Part shown: positions 13,548 to 22,873 of the stretch, piece after piece | Layout of the letters: the number at the start of each line of letters is the position of its first letter | Position numbering within the stretch: the stretch's first letter is position 1 | Source of the DNA: Hyphomicrobiales bacterium | GTDB taxonomy: Bacteria > Pseudomonadota > Alphaproteobacteria > Rhizobiales > Rhizobiaceae | NCBI GenBank assembly: GCA_900470195.1 | Contig: UEIJ01000005.1 | Location: 186,001 to 250,000, forward strand | Length of the DNA: 64,000 bases | Direction of reading: 5' to 3' | Notes under the pieces: generated by a model | Databases searched by the model: none | What the model was told of the DNA's origin: nothing | What the model saw: the letters and a program-made list of their open reading frames with translations, nothing else | Position numbers and translations under genes: made by a program

Positions 13548-14912
13548 TCAAACGATAATTGAGGAAAACGGCAAGGCAATCTTCTTGAGTTCGCTCTGCC
13601 GCCAATCCAACGAGCCGCCCATGCCGTACCGGGGGCGCTCGATTGTGTGCCCCATCAACAGCCGCCGCAGTTCATCATCCAGATTGGCCTCTTTCATTCG
13701 GTCCTCAAAAGAATGGCGGAATGAATAGATCTTATGCTGAGGCGTCGGGAACAGGCTGTTTTCCTTAAAATATTTGTTTAGCGTAGCTGACAGATCATTC
13801 TCGCGGTTTCGGTAACGCGGGAAGCCTTGCTTGTGCTTGCGAAAAACGGCGAGCGCTACGCCGACCAAAGGTACGAGGCGCTCAGAAGACGTCGTTTTGA
13901 TCTCACGCGGATCGTCCGGATCGTCGCGCGGCTCGATAGCAATATGCGGAACCTTGTGCGAAAGGCGGATCGACGACGCAGTCAGGTTTGCCAGTTCACT
14001 TGGTCGCGCCCCTGTTTCGATTAGCGCCAGCACAATCCCCCGCGCCTCATCATTCAATGTCGCCAGATTTCCCGGCTTCATAATTGTTCCGGTCAGCCAC
14101 TCACGTGGGAACGGCGGTCGAGAGCGTTTTTTCCGCGTGGAGAAGTTGAGGCGCGCGAACGGGTTCGCCCTACCTTCCTCACCGATATAGGAAAAGTACG
14201 CATCGTAAAGCACGCGCATGTTTCCAATGTCGCGATTACCCGACGAGGCCGAGTGGGTGGATTTTCCCTCTTTGGGCGCGATCCTGGACAACCAGTGACG
14301 ATAAAGCCTCATCGCATCGTCGCGCGTAATATCGGCCATCGCCTTATCACCCTCGACGAGAGCGATAAAATTGTTCACGGCGCGCAGTTTCACCTTTTTC
14401 CATTGAGCCTTTTGAACAGCACTCTTGTTCACCAGCTCATCCGGCACGATCTCATCACAATAGATCTCGAATGCCTTGCTGACGGTCACATCAGGAACAG
14501 GAATACCACCGGCAACGCCTTGCGCCAGCTCTTGCGGCAACCGCTCGCTGGCAACGCGCTCCAGTCGGGTGACAATCTCGTCAAGTGACGATTGCGCGCT
14601 CATCGTCTGCGCCGATCGGTATGTCAGTCCGAGAGCTTCGACGCGCTTCATCGATGCTTCATATCGTGAGCGGGCCGGATCACGCGGTTCATCGAGTACC
14701 ATTGAAGCCCAAAGGATATTGTCTGCCTCTTCCATTAAATCCCGCTTGGCACGGGCGAGAGCGAGATCATCGGTTTTCAGGCTGACACGAATCGTTGGGG
14801 CACGCTCATCGCGAAGCGCGAGATTGTCCGGCACACGACGGCGATAATAGTATTTGCCGGACCTCAGAAACAGGAATCTGTCGGTATCTTTTTTGGATGA
14901 ATTTCGCCCCAT
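13548..14912 (-). CDS. Prophage tyrosine integrase
   Basis: A 454-residue site-specific recombinase. An N-terminal Arm-binding-like domain (FLFLRSGKYYYRRRVPDNL) is followed by a core-binding helical region (about 150-290). The catalytic domain shows the first Arg in G-A-R-P-S-E-L-A-N-L, the Y-S-F-R-H-S-F-E-D-R box, L-M-G-H and the nucleophile in R-P-R-Y-G-M-G-G. ATG 14912 begins MGRNSSKKD and is chosen over an upstream frame extension with no family match. The gene starts 157 bases from the 3' end of tRNA-Leu, which marks that tRNA as the attachment site. Confidence 0.92.
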   Translation of the reverse strand: MGRNSSKKDTDRFLFLRSGKYYYRRRVPDNLALRDERAPTIRVSLKTDDLALARAKRDLMEEADNILWASMVLDEPRDPARSRYEASMKRVEALGLTYRSAQTMSAQSSLDEIVTRLERVASERLPQELAQGVAGGIPVPDVTVSKAFEIYCDEIVPDELVNKSAVQKAQWKKVKLRAVNNFIALVEGDKAMADITRDDAMRLYRHWLSRIAPKEGKSTHSASSGNRDIGNMRVLYDAYFSYIGEEGRANPFARLNFSTRKKRSRPPFPREWLTGTIMKPGNLATLNDEARGIVLALIETGARPSELANLTASSIRLSHKVPHIAIEPRDDPDDPREIKTTSSERLVPLVGVALAVFRKHKQGFPRYRNRENDLSATLNKYFKENSLFPTPQHKIYSFRHSFEDRMKEANLDDELRRLLMGHTIERPRYGMGGSLDWRQSELKKIALPFSSIIV

Positions 14913-15068
14913 CAACCCACCATATCGCACCGAAAAAACGAGCCTAAAAACCCAGTTTGTAGCACAATATGTATCACAGTTTGTGGCAAAAATGTAAACC
15001 GCCAATTTTAACTTTGGCTGTTTTCCGTTTATTTTCAATTAATTACTGATTTTATGTAGGCTAAATTG

Positions 15069-15151
15069 TGGTGCGGATGGAGGGACTCGAACCCCCACGG
15101 TCTCCCGCCAGAACCTAAATCTGGTGCGTCTACCAATTTCGCCACATCCGC
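15069..15151 (-). tRNA. tRNA-Leu (anticodon TAG); likely prophage attachment site
   Basis: An 83-nt gene with encoded CCA: acceptor GCGGATG / CATCCGC, a D arm with G-G-T-A-G-A-C, anticodon arm CCAGA-TTTAGGT-TCTGG, a long variable arm (CGGGAGACCGT) and T arm with TTCGAGT. It reads CUA codons. The prophage lies on the side of its 3' end, with the integrase starting 157 bases away, so the attachment core is probably its 3' half. A duplicated copy of that segment would be expected at the far end of the prophage, left of this window. Confidence 0.95.
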
Positions 15152-15377
15152 TTCTGAACCGAAGCGCATTCCTCAGAACGCACCATAATTCGTCTCAGAT
15201 ATTGAACCGCCCCTCGAAAGCGCGCGTCTCTATATCATCCAATTTTCCCGGTTCAAAGGAAAAAAGCCACCTTCCCCGTAGAGAATTACCGGGCTCGATC
15301 TGGCTATCCTTTTCCGTCCCTATATAGCGATCCTGCGCCGTCAGCCAACCCTTTTGAAATAAGGAGTGTTCTCGGGA

Positions 15378-15947
15378 TCAATAAAGCGGCTCCTGATAGA
15401 GCTGCCTTCCGTCTTCCTGCAGGACTTTGATGACCGGCATTCCTTTCGGATCAACGGCAACAACAGCGGTGATCCGCCGCTCCAGCTGGCTGTCTTCAAT
15501 CGCTCGTCCCTGTCCTTCGGGCACATAATATCTTTCGATGCCGAAATTGAGACGAACATTCGATTGCGGATCGTCCGATATGGAATAGGCGGCTTCGCCG
15601 CGAATCTGCACTTCGTCCGCTGCAAGCTCTGAAAGAGGAGCGAATGAAGCGCGTGAGAACCGGGCTATGCCGTTCGCATCAGGCTTCACAGCCACATAGA
15701 CCGTGCGCGAGCCCGTGGAAGGCGTCCCATTTATATCCTTTCTTGCCAGACTGGATATCTCGTAACCAAGAACAACATAATCGCCGCGCATCAGATCGCG
15801 CGGGTCGATAGGCTCTGTCTGGAGCGTCACTTCCGCGCCTGAGCGTAAAATCGAGGCGCGTTTTTCAATGCCAGCATAGAGAATGCCGGTTTGCAGCAAT
15901 GCGGTGATGGTTGCCCCGACATAGAGCCATTTGAACCGAGTGGTCAT
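15378..15947 (-). CDS. GDYXXLXY-domain membrane-anchored protein
   Basis: A 189-residue protein with one N-terminal membrane segment (about 7-25) and an outside domain holding the family motif G-D-Y-V-V-L-G-Y after RDLMRG, plus a second family segment near 130 (N-V-R-L-N-F-G-I-E-R-Y-Y-V-P-E-G). The family has no known biochemical role. It regularly sits next to a DUF2157 membrane protein, as here, with which it shares ATGA. The two probably form one envelope unit. Confidence 0.85.
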   Translation of the reverse strand: MTTRFKWLYVGATITALLQTGILYAGIEKRASILRSGAEVTLQTEPIDPRDLMRGDYVVLGYEISSLARKDINGTPSTGSRTVYVAVKPDANGIARFSRASFAPLSELAADEVQIRGEAAYSISDDPQSNVRLNFGIERYYVPEGQGRAIEDSQLERRITAVVAVDPKGMPVIKVLQEDGRQLYQEPLY

Positions 15948-17074
15948 GGGTGCACCTCCGCGCTGCTTTTCCTTCCGAAGCGGTTCTCCATGCGCCGGAC
16001 GAACGCAGCCAGCAACAGGACCAGAATGCCGGCAGTCAGGAAGAAGCCGGAGGTCCCGATCATTGTGCCGACTGTCTCGAAAGCCAGATAGAGAACTTCG
16101 ATTGAGAAAGCTGCGTAAGCTATGGAGCGCAGACCGCCATTGTTCCGCCCACCAACAGCAATTGCTCCGATCGCAAGCGCCAGTATGAAGATGCTATACA
16201 ATATGTCTCGATCCAGACTTGTCGTCATACTGGAATAAGAGAACATCTGGTTGAGCTGAAGTGTAACAAGGGATAGCAGCGCCAGAAGCAGGCCGTACGC
16301 CGCGAGCGGGTGAGCGAAACGGGTCAGCCTTTGCATCGTTGCATGGGCAAAACCGTCAGCCAGTATCAAGCCGATACCCACGACCAGCATGAGCACTAGG
16401 ACGGTATTGCTTTCGCGCTCGGCATAGATGAGCAAAGCCCAGCCTATGGAGAACATCGCCCACAGGTGCGCCGCATGCCGCGAGCGCGTGAACAAGGCCG
16501 CAGCGGCACCGAACGCCAATAGCAGCGGCCCGACCCAGCGATAGGTCAAGTCATCATAAGATGACGTGTCGAACACATATGTCGAAAGATAGAAGCAGGC
16601 GACGCCTGCCCCAAATGCAGCCAGCACAGGCGCGCGCAGAAGAAAGGCCGAAATCAGGACGCCAACGGACCAATAGATTGCGGCGGAATGGATGTCGCCG
16701 GACAAATGATACATTTGCCCCACAAGCGCCAGCCCTGCCCCGAAGGATGCGGCCCCTACAATATAGAGTGCCGCCGGGAACAGCTTGTCACCCCGAGCTT
16801 GCCGCCACGCGCCACCGAGATAGCTTGTCCATATAAGAACGAATATGAGGCCGATGCGCATGAGGCGCGGCATTTCCTGCCAGTTGGCGGCAACGAGCAT
16901 GATAACGGCTGCGCCAAGAAGCAGCCCGCCAAGGGTGGCCAGAACGGAACCGAGACTGAAGATCGAAGCACGCTTTTGAAGGTCGGCATTCAGTTTCGAT
17001 GCAGTCTCCGCATCGATCAGGCCGTCCCGCTGCCATCGCTCTATCAGGCGTTCCACAGAAATCGAAAATGACAA
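15944..17074 (-). CDS. DUF2157 multi-pass membrane protein
   Basis: A 376-residue protein. The N-terminal 40 residues are cytoplasmic (L-I-E-R-W-Q-R-D-G-L-I-D is the DUF2157 start), followed by about ten membrane helices to residue 355. There is no catalytic motif. It lies upstream of, and overlaps, the GDYXXLXY gene. The family function is unknown; stress-related envelope roles have been suggested from context only. Confidence 0.85.
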   Translation of the reverse strand: MSFSISVERLIERWQRDGLIDAETASKLNADLQKRASIFSLGSVLATLGGLLLGAAVIMLVAANWQEMPRLMRIGLIFVLIWTSYLGGAWRQARGDKLFPAALYIVGAASFGAGLALVGQMYHLSGDIHSAAIYWSVGVLISAFLLRAPVLAAFGAGVACFYLSTYVFDTSSYDDLTYRWVGPLLLAFGAAAALFTRSRHAAHLWAMFSIGWALLIYAERESNTVLVLMLVVGIGLILADGFAHATMQRLTRFAHPLAAYGLLLALLSLVTLQLNQMFSYSSMTTSLDRDILYSIFILALAIGAIAVGGRNNGGLRSIAYAAFSIEVLYLAFETVGTMIGTSGFFLTAGILVLLLAAFVRRMENRFGRKSSAEVHP

Positions 17075-17337
17075 ATTAGCTCCTGATCAATCCGTCAGTA
17101 GTCGTAAGCGGCTGGGAACATATAGGAAACTGCGCCGCCGGCAAATAGCGGGATCAAACCGCTTTGCGGCAATTTTGTGCCCTGCCAGTCTAATCGATTT
17201 AGAGTGACGTGCAGAACCCGCAGAGCAGCTATGCAAAGTCGGGTCTGCAACCTGCGAAAACAATAGCTTATATCATGGCCAACAAACGAGATGAATTGAA
17301 TAGAACTCCAGTTCCTCAACGATGAAGGAATAGCACG

Positions 17338-17484
17338 ATGAACCTGCTTCGCTCTTACAACAACTGGCGCCGTTACCGCGATACCGTCAATGAACTCAGC
17401 CAGCTTTCCACCCGTGAGCTGAACGATCTTGGCATCTCCCGCGCGGACATTCCGTTCGTGGCTCGCCAGACCAAGGCTCGCTAA
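17338..17484 (+). CDS. DUF1127 microprotein, leader of the small-RNA hairpin array
   Basis: A 48-residue Arg-rich protein (MNLLRSYNNWRRYRD, then L-S-T-R-E-L-N-D-L-G-I-S-R-A-D-I-P), the standard DUF1127 signature. Members are often stress-induced and act in RNA metabolism or phosphate and carbon control. GAAGGA precedes the ATG. Its stop codon sits in the loop of a perfect 7-bp inverted repeat (17474-17480 with 17490-17496). Four CCTCCTCCC hairpins follow on the same strand, as in Rhodobacter, where a DUF1127 gene (ccaF1) is co-transcribed with the CcsR1-4 RNAs. Gene order and motif are seen; co-transcription is inferred. Confidence 0.85.
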   Translation: MNLLRSYNNWRRYRDTVNELSQLSTRELNDLGISRADIPFVARQTKAR

Positions 17485-17521
17485 TTTAACGAGCCTCACA
17501 GTTTCTCCCGATACGGGTTTC

Positions 17522-17555
17522 ACCAAGTCTGGCTCCTCCTCCCACCAGATTTGGT
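17522..17555 (+). ncRNA. Cuckoo/CcsR-like small RNA hairpin 1
   Basis: Stem ACCAAGTCTGG / CCAGATTTGGT (11 pairs with one G-T wobble) around a 12-base loop that contains CTCCTCCTCCC. The exposed CCTCC is complementary to ribosome-binding purine tracts, as described for the CCUCCUCCC-motif RNAs of Rhodobacter. Confidence 0.75.
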
Positions 17556-17557
17556 TC

Positions 17558-17591
17558 ATCGCAGAACCACCCTCCTCCCAGGTTCTGCGAT
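17558..17591 (+). ncRNA. Cuckoo/CcsR-like small RNA hairpin 2
   Basis: A perfect 11-bp stem ATCGCAGAACC / GGTTCTGCGAT with loop ACCCTCCTCCCA. It begins two bases after hairpin 1 ends, so the array is compact and likely cut from one transcript. Confidence 0.8.
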
Positions 17592-17594
17592 AAC

Positions 17595-17624
17595 AAGACC
17601 GGTCCTCCTCCCAATGCCGGTCTT
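17595..17624 (+). ncRNA. Cuckoo/CcsR-like small RNA hairpin 3
   Basis: A perfect 8-bp stem AAGACCGG / CCGGTCTT around a 14-base loop TCCTCCTCCCAATG. Same loop motif as its neighbours but an unrelated stem, which shows that the loop, not the stem sequence, is conserved. Confidence 0.78.
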
Positions 17625-17630
17625 ACCATA

Positions 17631-17677
17631 ATGGCATCCGTCGCTCCTCCTCCCGCGACGGATGCCATTTCTTTTTG
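17631..17677 (+). ncRNA. Cuckoo/CcsR-like small RNA hairpin 4, also the array terminator
   Basis: A perfect 14-bp stem from ATGGCATCCGTCGC (17631-17644) to its complement at 17655-17668, with loop TCCTCCTCCC, followed by TTTCTTTTTG. It is thus both the last loop-motif hairpin and a rho-independent terminator. A degenerate fifth motif (CCTCTTCCC) follows at about 17688 without a stem. Confidence 0.8.
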
Positions 17678-17747
17678 CGGCTCGATTCCTCTTCCCGGTG
17701 CGCCTTCTCCATTGAAGGCGTTCAGCAAAGGCGATAAGGGAATGGCC

Positions 17748-19151
17748 ATGTCAAAAACATCCGATCTTACTCCCGTTCACGTCGTCGGCGGCGGTCTTGC
17801 CGGTTCTGAAGCGGCATGGCAGCTCGCGCAGGCGGGCGTGCCCGTCATATTGCACGAAATGCGTCCGGTGCGCGGCACCGATGCGCACAAGACCGAGCAA
17901 CTGGCAGAGCTAGTCTGTTCCAACTCTTTCCGCTCGGATGATGCCGAAACCAATGCCGTCGGCGTTCTTCATGCCGAAATGCGGCTTGCCGGATCGCTCA
18001 TCATGGCTTGCGCCGACGCTCATCAGGTTCCTGCCGGTGGCGCTTTGGCTGTCGATCGCGAGGGCTTTTCGCAGGCCGTTACGGCCAGGCTTGAAGCCCA
18101 TCCGCTGATTACCATCGTTCGGGAAGAAGTCACCGGCCTGCCGCCGGAGGAATGGGGAACGACCATCGTTGCCACCGGCCCCCTGACCGCGCCTTCGCTG
18201 GCGGAGGCCATTCAGGCGCAAACCGGCGCGGATGCTCTGGCCTTCTTCGATGCCATTGCGCCGATCATCCATTTTGATTCGATCGATATGGATGTGTGCT
18301 GGTTTCAGTCCCGCTATGACAAGGTTGGCCCCGGCGGCACGGGAAAGGACTATATCAACTGCCCCATGGACAAGGAGCAGTATGAAGCCTTCGTCGCCGC
18401 GCTGGTCGAAGGCGACAAGACCGACTTCAAGGAATGGGAAGGCACGCCCTATTTCGATGGCTGCCTGCCGATCGAGGTCATGGCCGAACGCGGTCCGGAA
18501 ACCTTGCGCCACGGCCCCATGAAACCGATGGGCCTTACCAATGCGCATAACCCTACCGTAAAGCCCTATGCTGTTGTGCAGCTTCGTCAGGACAATGCGC
18601 TCGGCACGCTCTACAATATGGTCGGCTTCCAGACGAAGCTGAAATACGGCTCGCAGACCGGCATCTTCAAAATGATTCCGGGACTGGAGAACGCGGAATT
18701 TGCGCGCCTCGGCGGCCTCCACCGCAACACCTACCTGAATTCTCCCGTGCTGCTCGACGGTACGCTTCGCCTGAAATCACGCCAGACACTGCGCTTTGCC
18801 GGTCAGGTGACGGGCTGCGAAGGCTATGTCGAATCGTCAGCTATCGGCTTGTTGGCGGGCCGTTTCACAGCCGCCGAAAAGCTGGGGCAGACACTGACAC
18901 CGCCTCCGGGAACCACGGCATTCGGCGCCCTGCTCGGTCATATTACGGGCGGACATATCGTGGCGGATGACGAACCAGGCAAGCGTTCGTTCCAGCCGAT
19001 GAATGTCAATTTCGGCCTGTTCCCGCCTGTCGATGTTCCCAAGCCTGAAGGCAAGCGCCTGCGGGGCAAGGAAAAGACAATTGCCAAGAAACGCGCGCTT
19101 TCAGCGCGTGCGCTGGCGGATTGCCGCGAATGGCTGGGGCTGGCCGAATAA
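17748..19151 (+). CDS. trmFO: TrmFO, folate-dependent tRNA uracil-54 methyltransferase
   Basis: A 467-residue flavoprotein that transfers a methyl group from methylene-tetrahydrofolate to U54 of tRNA, making ribothymidine. The N terminus carries the FAD motif [10 protein letters not shown] and, further on, E-L-V-C-S-N-S-F with the conserved Cys. [18 protein letters not shown] near residue 365 is the C-terminal FAD contact and holds the second conserved Cys. The protein is full length and very similar to what I know of Brucella TrmFO. ATG 17748 gives the family N terminus; ATG 17742, two codons earlier, is an alternative. It directly follows the small-RNA array. Confidence 0.95.
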   Translation: MSKTSDLTPVHVVGGGLAGSEAAWQLAQAGVPVILHEMRPVRGTDAHKTEQLAELVCSNSFRSDDAETNAVGVLHAEMRLAGSLIMACADAHQVPAGGALAVDREGFSQAVTARLEAHPLITIVREEVTGLPPEEWGTTIVATGPLTAPSLAEAIQAQTGADALAFFDAIAPIIHFDSIDMDVCWFQSRYDKVGPGGTGKDYINCPMDKEQYEAFVAALVEGDKTDFKEWEGTPYFDGCLPIEVMAERGPETLRHGPMKPMGLTNAHNPTVKPYAVVQLRQDNALGTLYNMVGFQTKLKYGSQTGIFKMIPGLENAEFARLGGLHRNTYLNSPVLLDGTLRLKSRQTLRFAGQVTGCEGYVESSAIGLLAGRFTAAEKLGQTLTPPPGTTAFGALLGHITGGHIVADDEPGKRSFQPMNVNFGLFPPVDVPKPEGKRLRGKEKTIAKKRALSARALADCREWLGLAE

Positions 19152-19156
19152 TACTG

Positions 19157-19198
19157 GGACAGGCTTCAGCTTGAATGAACTGAAGCCTGTCCTTTTTG
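19157..19198 (+). terminator. Terminator of trmFO
   Basis: A 13-bp perfect stem GGACAGGCTTCAG / CTGAAGCCTGTCC with a ten-base loop and TTTTTG. It lies five bases after the trmFO stop and also faces the end of the convergent gene. Confidence 0.85.
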
Positions 19199-19203
19199 AA
19201 TGC

Positions 19204-20037
19204 TTAGAAGTTGGCTCTGAACATCAGCCATTGTTTCCGAACGGCAGAAATGTCCGCCACTTTCTCGCCAGCCTGCGCGCCGAGGCGCTCGATTGCCCGC
19301 AGATAAGCCGGGACAAGCGCCAAAGGCAGAAATGCTGGAGCAAGGCTCTTTGGCAGCTGTGATTTGTTCTTCTCGAAAATCGCCAGATGTTCCCGCGCGA
19401 AAGCCAGCATGATGCTGATAACGCGTTCGATAGCGGCCTTGTCTTCGCCCGCAATAAAAGTCTCGCGGGTCACGCCGACCGCCTGTAACATATCCGCCGG
19501 GACATAGAGTTGGCCTCGTCGCCGATGAATAGGCAAGAGACGAAGCAAACCGGTCACGGCTTGCGCTACACCGGCATGGCCGGTTATTTCCGTCTGTGCC
19601 TGTGCGGCATCTCTATCCAGTATAAAGCCGGCAAGCTGGATAATCGCCGATGCGGTTTCCCCGCAATAACCTTCCAGATCATTGCGGCTCGGCATCGGAT
19701 CGTCATAAAGATCGAAGATGCGTGCTTCGCAATAATTGTCGAAAGCTGTTCGCGGCAGCTCATATTTGTCGATTGTTCCGATCAGCGCTGCGGCAACGGG
19801 GTGCGCTTCCGCACTGCCCCTCGCCTCGCCATTGATGAGGTCACGCCACCATTGCAACCGAACTTCGCCCGGAAGCGGTTCATGAACCAGATCGCGAATA
19901 CGCGCGATTTCGGCATTGAACGCGTATAGTGCAGCCAAGCCGCCGCGACGGTCCTCCGGTGCGTAAAGCACTGAAAGATAGCGGTCCCGGTCAGCTTCGC
20001 GAAGCAGCGCCAGGCAATGTGCCTCATTCTCGTTCAT
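19204..20037 (-). CDS. Squalene/phytoene synthase-family protein (NDUFAF6-like)
   Basis: A 277-residue all-alpha protein of the trans-isoprenyl diphosphate synthase group. The first Asp-rich site is not D-D-x-x-D but reads FNAEIARIRDLV, while the second region (LEGYCGETASAIIQLAG) is retained. These features fit the NDUFAF6 branch, whose human member helps assemble respiratory complex I, more than true squalene or phytoene synthases. The downstream Mth938 gene encodes a relative of another human assembly factor, NDUFAF3. Catalysis is therefore doubtful. Confidence 0.75.
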   Translation of the reverse strand: MNENEAHCLALLREADRDRYLSVLYAPEDRRGGLAALYAFNAEIARIRDLVHEPLPGEVRLQWWRDLINGEARGSAEAHPVAAALIGTIDKYELPRTAFDNYCEARIFDLYDDPMPSRNDLEGYCGETASAIIQLAGFILDRDAAQAQTEITGHAGVAQAVTGLLRLLPIHRRRGQLYVPADMLQAVGVTRETFIAGEDKAAIERVISIMLAFAREHLAIFEKNKSQLPKSLAPAFLPLALVPAYLRAIERLGAQAGEKVADISAVRKQWLMFRANF

Positions 20038-20041
20038 GGTA

Positions 20042-20431
20042 TCAATCTACAGCAATCAGCGCCGCCGCCACCGCGCGATCTTCGGCCAGAAGCACATTAT
20101 AGGTGCGAACGGCAGCACCTGTGCTCATGGGATCGGAAGAAATGCGGTGTTCGCGCAAGATGGCGCGCACATCTTCGGGGATACGGCGGAGATCCATGCC
20201 CGTACCCACCAGCAGAATTTCAATATCGGATGCCTGTTCCAGGATCATTTCCAGATCAGCTTTGGCCAGCACCGGCGGCGTGGCGGGGTTCCAGCCATGA
20301 ATTCCCGAAGGCAGGCACAGGATCGATCCGCGATGCGACATTTCCGCAAAGCGAAAGCCTCCATTGCCATAGGCATCAATGGGCGCGCGGCCCGGAAAAT
20401 GGGCCTCTCTTATCTCTATCCCATGGGCCAT
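20042..20431 (-). CDS. Mth938-like (NDUFAF3-type) protein
   Basis: A 129-residue protein with the Mth938 pattern: G-G-F-R-F-A-E-M-S-H-R-G-S, G-I-H-G-W and EILLVGTGMDLRRIPEDVR. Human NDUFAF3 of this fold assists complex I assembly. It starts two bases after the end of secDF, so it belongs to the yajC-secDF unit, and the NDUFAF6-like gene follows after four bases. The bacterial role is not known. Confidence 0.85.
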   Translation of the reverse strand: MAHGIEIREAHFPGRAPIDAYGNGGFRFAEMSHRGSILCLPSGIHGWNPATPPVLAKADLEMILEQASDIEILLVGTGMDLRRIPEDVRAILREHRISSDPMSTGAAVRTYNVLLAEDRAVAAALIAVD

Positions 20432-20433
20432 TG

Positions 20434-22713
20434 TCAGCTTTCCAAATTCAGCGATTGCGCCAGTTCGTCGTCCATGGAATCGCTGGACTCATTCGGTCCG
20501 CGCGGCTTGAGGCCGAACTGGACCAGCAAAGGGGCCGCGATGAAGATCGATGAGTAGCTTGCCACTATAATACCCACGCTCAATGCCAGCGCAAAACTGC
20601 GTATATCCGCGCCGCCAAAGGCATAAAGCGGGATATGCGCGAGGAATGTCACGAAGGACGTCAGCAAGGTACGCGACAGCGTCTGATTGATCGAAGCATC
20701 GATGATGGCGGGCAACGGCGCGCTTTTATAAACCCTCAGGTTCTCGCGCACGCGGTCATAAATCACCACCGTATCGTTGAGCGAATAACCGATGATCGTC
20801 AGGATCGCCGCGACGCTCCACAGATTGAATTCCATCCGGAACACAATGAACATGCCCGCGAGAATGATGACGTCGTGCAGAGTAGACAGCACCGCACCAA
20901 GGGCGAGTTGCCAGCGGAACCGGACCCACACGTAAATGAAGATACCGATCAGCGACAGAATGACCGCCAGAATGCCGGCGCGAGAGAGCTGTTCCGAGAC
21001 AGTCGGTCCAACGACTTCAACCCGCTGGAATGAATAATCCCGCTCGAACTCACCGCGCAATTTCACCGCGACGGTTTGTTCGGCATCGTCGCCGACTTCC
21101 TGGCTCCCGATAATGACGAGAGCAGAACGCGGGGATTTTGCCGGCAGGACATGGGCGCTGTCGATATTGAGTTCGGTAAGACGTTCACTGATGTCTTCCA
21201 GATTGGCATCGCCGCTGCGCGCCTGCAGCTCGACCATCGAGCCGCCACGGAAATCAATGCCGTAGTTGAATCCGATATTGACGAACAGTGCGACCACAAT
21301 CGCGCAGGCAAGCACCGATATGCCAAGGGTGACGAATTGCAGGCGCATGAAAGGAATGTGCGTTACGGTCGGGACCAGCTTCAGGCGACGCTTCGGCACT
21401 TCCTTTGGCTTGGCCGTGCGCACCCATTGCGCAATCAGCAGGCGTGTGAAGGTGAGCGTGGTGAAGAGCGTCGTGCCAATACCGACCGCCACCGTCAGCG
21501 CGAAGCCGTGAACCGTTCCCGATCCGAGCAGGAACAGAACGAGCGCTGCAATAAGCGTGGTGAGATTCGCGTCGATAATGGTCGAGAGGGCGCGATAGAA
21601 GCCGGATTCCATTGCCTGGACGACGGAATAGCCCTTGCGGCGATCTTCGCGAACACGTTCATAAATCAGGATATGCGCGTCAACCGCCAGACCTATGGTC
21701 AGCACAAGGCCGGCGATACTTGCAAGACTGATCGAAGCGCCGATCAGCGAGAGTATGGCTGTAAGGATGATGATGTTGACGGCCAGCGCGATCATCGCGA
21801 TCACACCAAGGATGCCGTAGGACAAGACCATGAACAGGCCGACGAGCAGCGCGGCCAGCAAAGCGGCCAATGCTGCGGCGCTCGCGTAATCTTCGCCCAG
21901 AGCGGATGCGATCGTGCGTTCTTCCAGAACCGTAACGTTCTGCGGCAGAGCGCCCGAACGCAGCACGACCGCCATATTGTTGGCCGCCTGAAGATCGAAA
22001 GCGCCGGAAATCTGCAGCTCATTCGTGTCGAGCTTTTCATCCACGGCAGGCGCGGATACGATCTGGTTATCGACAACGATGGCAAAGCTTCCGCCAACCA
22101 GATGCGATGTTGCTTCGGCGAGATTCTTGCGACCCGCATCGTCCAACGTCAACGTAATGACGGGTTCGCTATCATCTTCGCCTAGCGTCGCCTTCGCATC
22201 AGTCACATTGGCGCCCGTCAGGATCGGCTCCTTCTTGACGAGGTAACCTACAGGCGGGTCGTCATAAGAGTAGATAACTTCACTGTCGGCAGGCGGCGTG
22301 CCGCGAATGGCATCATCCGGCCCCATCGTGCTGTCGACGGCGCGGAAAGAGAAATTGCCCCTGACGCTCAGAATGTCTTTCAGAAGCTGGGCGTCGTAAA
22401 CGCCGGGGACCTCAACCCGAATCTGATTGCGGTTTTCCGTTTCGACGAGGGGTTTGCCATATCCCAACTCCTCAAGGCGTTGGCGCATGATGTTGGCCGT
22501 GCGCTCAAGGTCCCCTCGTCCCGGATTCTGCACTTGCAAAATCAGGCGGGAGCCGCCGGAGAGATCCAGCCCAAGGGCGATCTGCTGCTTCGGCAGGAAT
22601 CCTGGCAGTTTTGCCAGCGTTTCACGCGAGAAAAAATTAGGGGAAGCGATGACGAAGCTCACGAGAACCGCGAGCCAGATCAGGGCAGATTTCCAGCGTG
22701 AAAAATAGAGCAT
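20434..22713 (-). CDS. secDF: SecDF, fused preprotein translocase accessory subunit
   Basis: A 759-residue inner-membrane protein, SecD and SecF in one chain, that uses the proton gradient to help SecYEG move proteins. SecD signatures are L-G-L-D-L-S-G-G near residue 47, an outside domain to about 265 and a six-helix RND-like block. SecF begins near 450 (N-Y-G-I-D-F-R-G-G near 482), with a second six-helix block containing [13 protein letters not shown]. Twelve membrane helices are expected. The length is usual for rhizobial fused SecDF. It is downstream of yajC on the same strand. Confidence 0.95.
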   Translation of the reverse strand: MLYFSRWKSALIWLAVLVSFVIASPNFFSRETLAKLPGFLPKQQIALGLDLSGGSRLILQVQNPGRGDLERTANIMRQRLEELGYGKPLVETENRNQIRVEVPGVYDAQLLKDILSVRGNFSFRAVDSTMGPDDAIRGTPPADSEVIYSYDDPPVGYLVKKEPILTGANVTDAKATLGEDDSEPVITLTLDDAGRKNLAEATSHLVGGSFAIVVDNQIVSAPAVDEKLDTNELQISGAFDLQAANNMAVVLRSGALPQNVTVLEERTIASALGEDYASAAALAALLAALLVGLFMVLSYGILGVIAMIALAVNIIILTAILSLIGASISLASIAGLVLTIGLAVDAHILIYERVREDRRKGYSVVQAMESGFYRALSTIIDANLTTLIAALVLFLLGSGTVHGFALTVAVGIGTTLFTTLTFTRLLIAQWVRTAKPKEVPKRRLKLVPTVTHIPFMRLQFVTLGISVLACAIVVALFVNIGFNYGIDFRGGSMVELQARSGDANLEDISERLTELNIDSAHVLPAKSPRSALVIIGSQEVGDDAEQTVAVKLRGEFERDYSFQRVEVVGPTVSEQLSRAGILAVILSLIGIFIYVWVRFRWQLALGAVLSTLHDVIILAGMFIVFRMEFNLWSVAAILTIIGYSLNDTVVIYDRVRENLRVYKSAPLPAIIDASINQTLSRTLLTSFVTFLAHIPLYAFGGADIRSFALALSVGIIVASYSSIFIAAPLLVQFGLKPRGPNESSDSMDDELAQSLNLES

Positions 22714-22826
22714 AGAGCAGCAATTCCGTATCAGCTTGGATAGAGCAGGCCGGAGTTCACCTGTTGCGAACCGCTCTCCGGCGTCGTGGCGCGCACATCG
22801 TTCTGGCGCTTGCCGAATAATGCACA

Positions 22827-22856
22827 GGCCCCGGTTATGGAAATCTTACCGGGGCC
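22827..22856. other. Strong hairpin between yajC and secDF
   Basis: GGCCCCGGT / ACCGGGGCC, a 9-bp stem with a 12-base loop, lies between the yajC stop and the secDF start, with no T-tract on either strand. It could be a stabilising or attenuating RNA structure in a shared transcript. Confidence 0.5.
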
Positions 22857-22873
22857 CGCATGTTGTAAAAGAA

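Noticed and set aside
21076-22185. Plus-strand frame of 369 codons inside secDF
   Set aside because: It is antisense to a well-conserved gene and its product is low-complexity and charged without a family match.
22827-22856. Rho-independent terminator between yajC and secDF
   Set aside because: The stem is strong, but neither side has a T-tract, so it is listed only as a hairpin.
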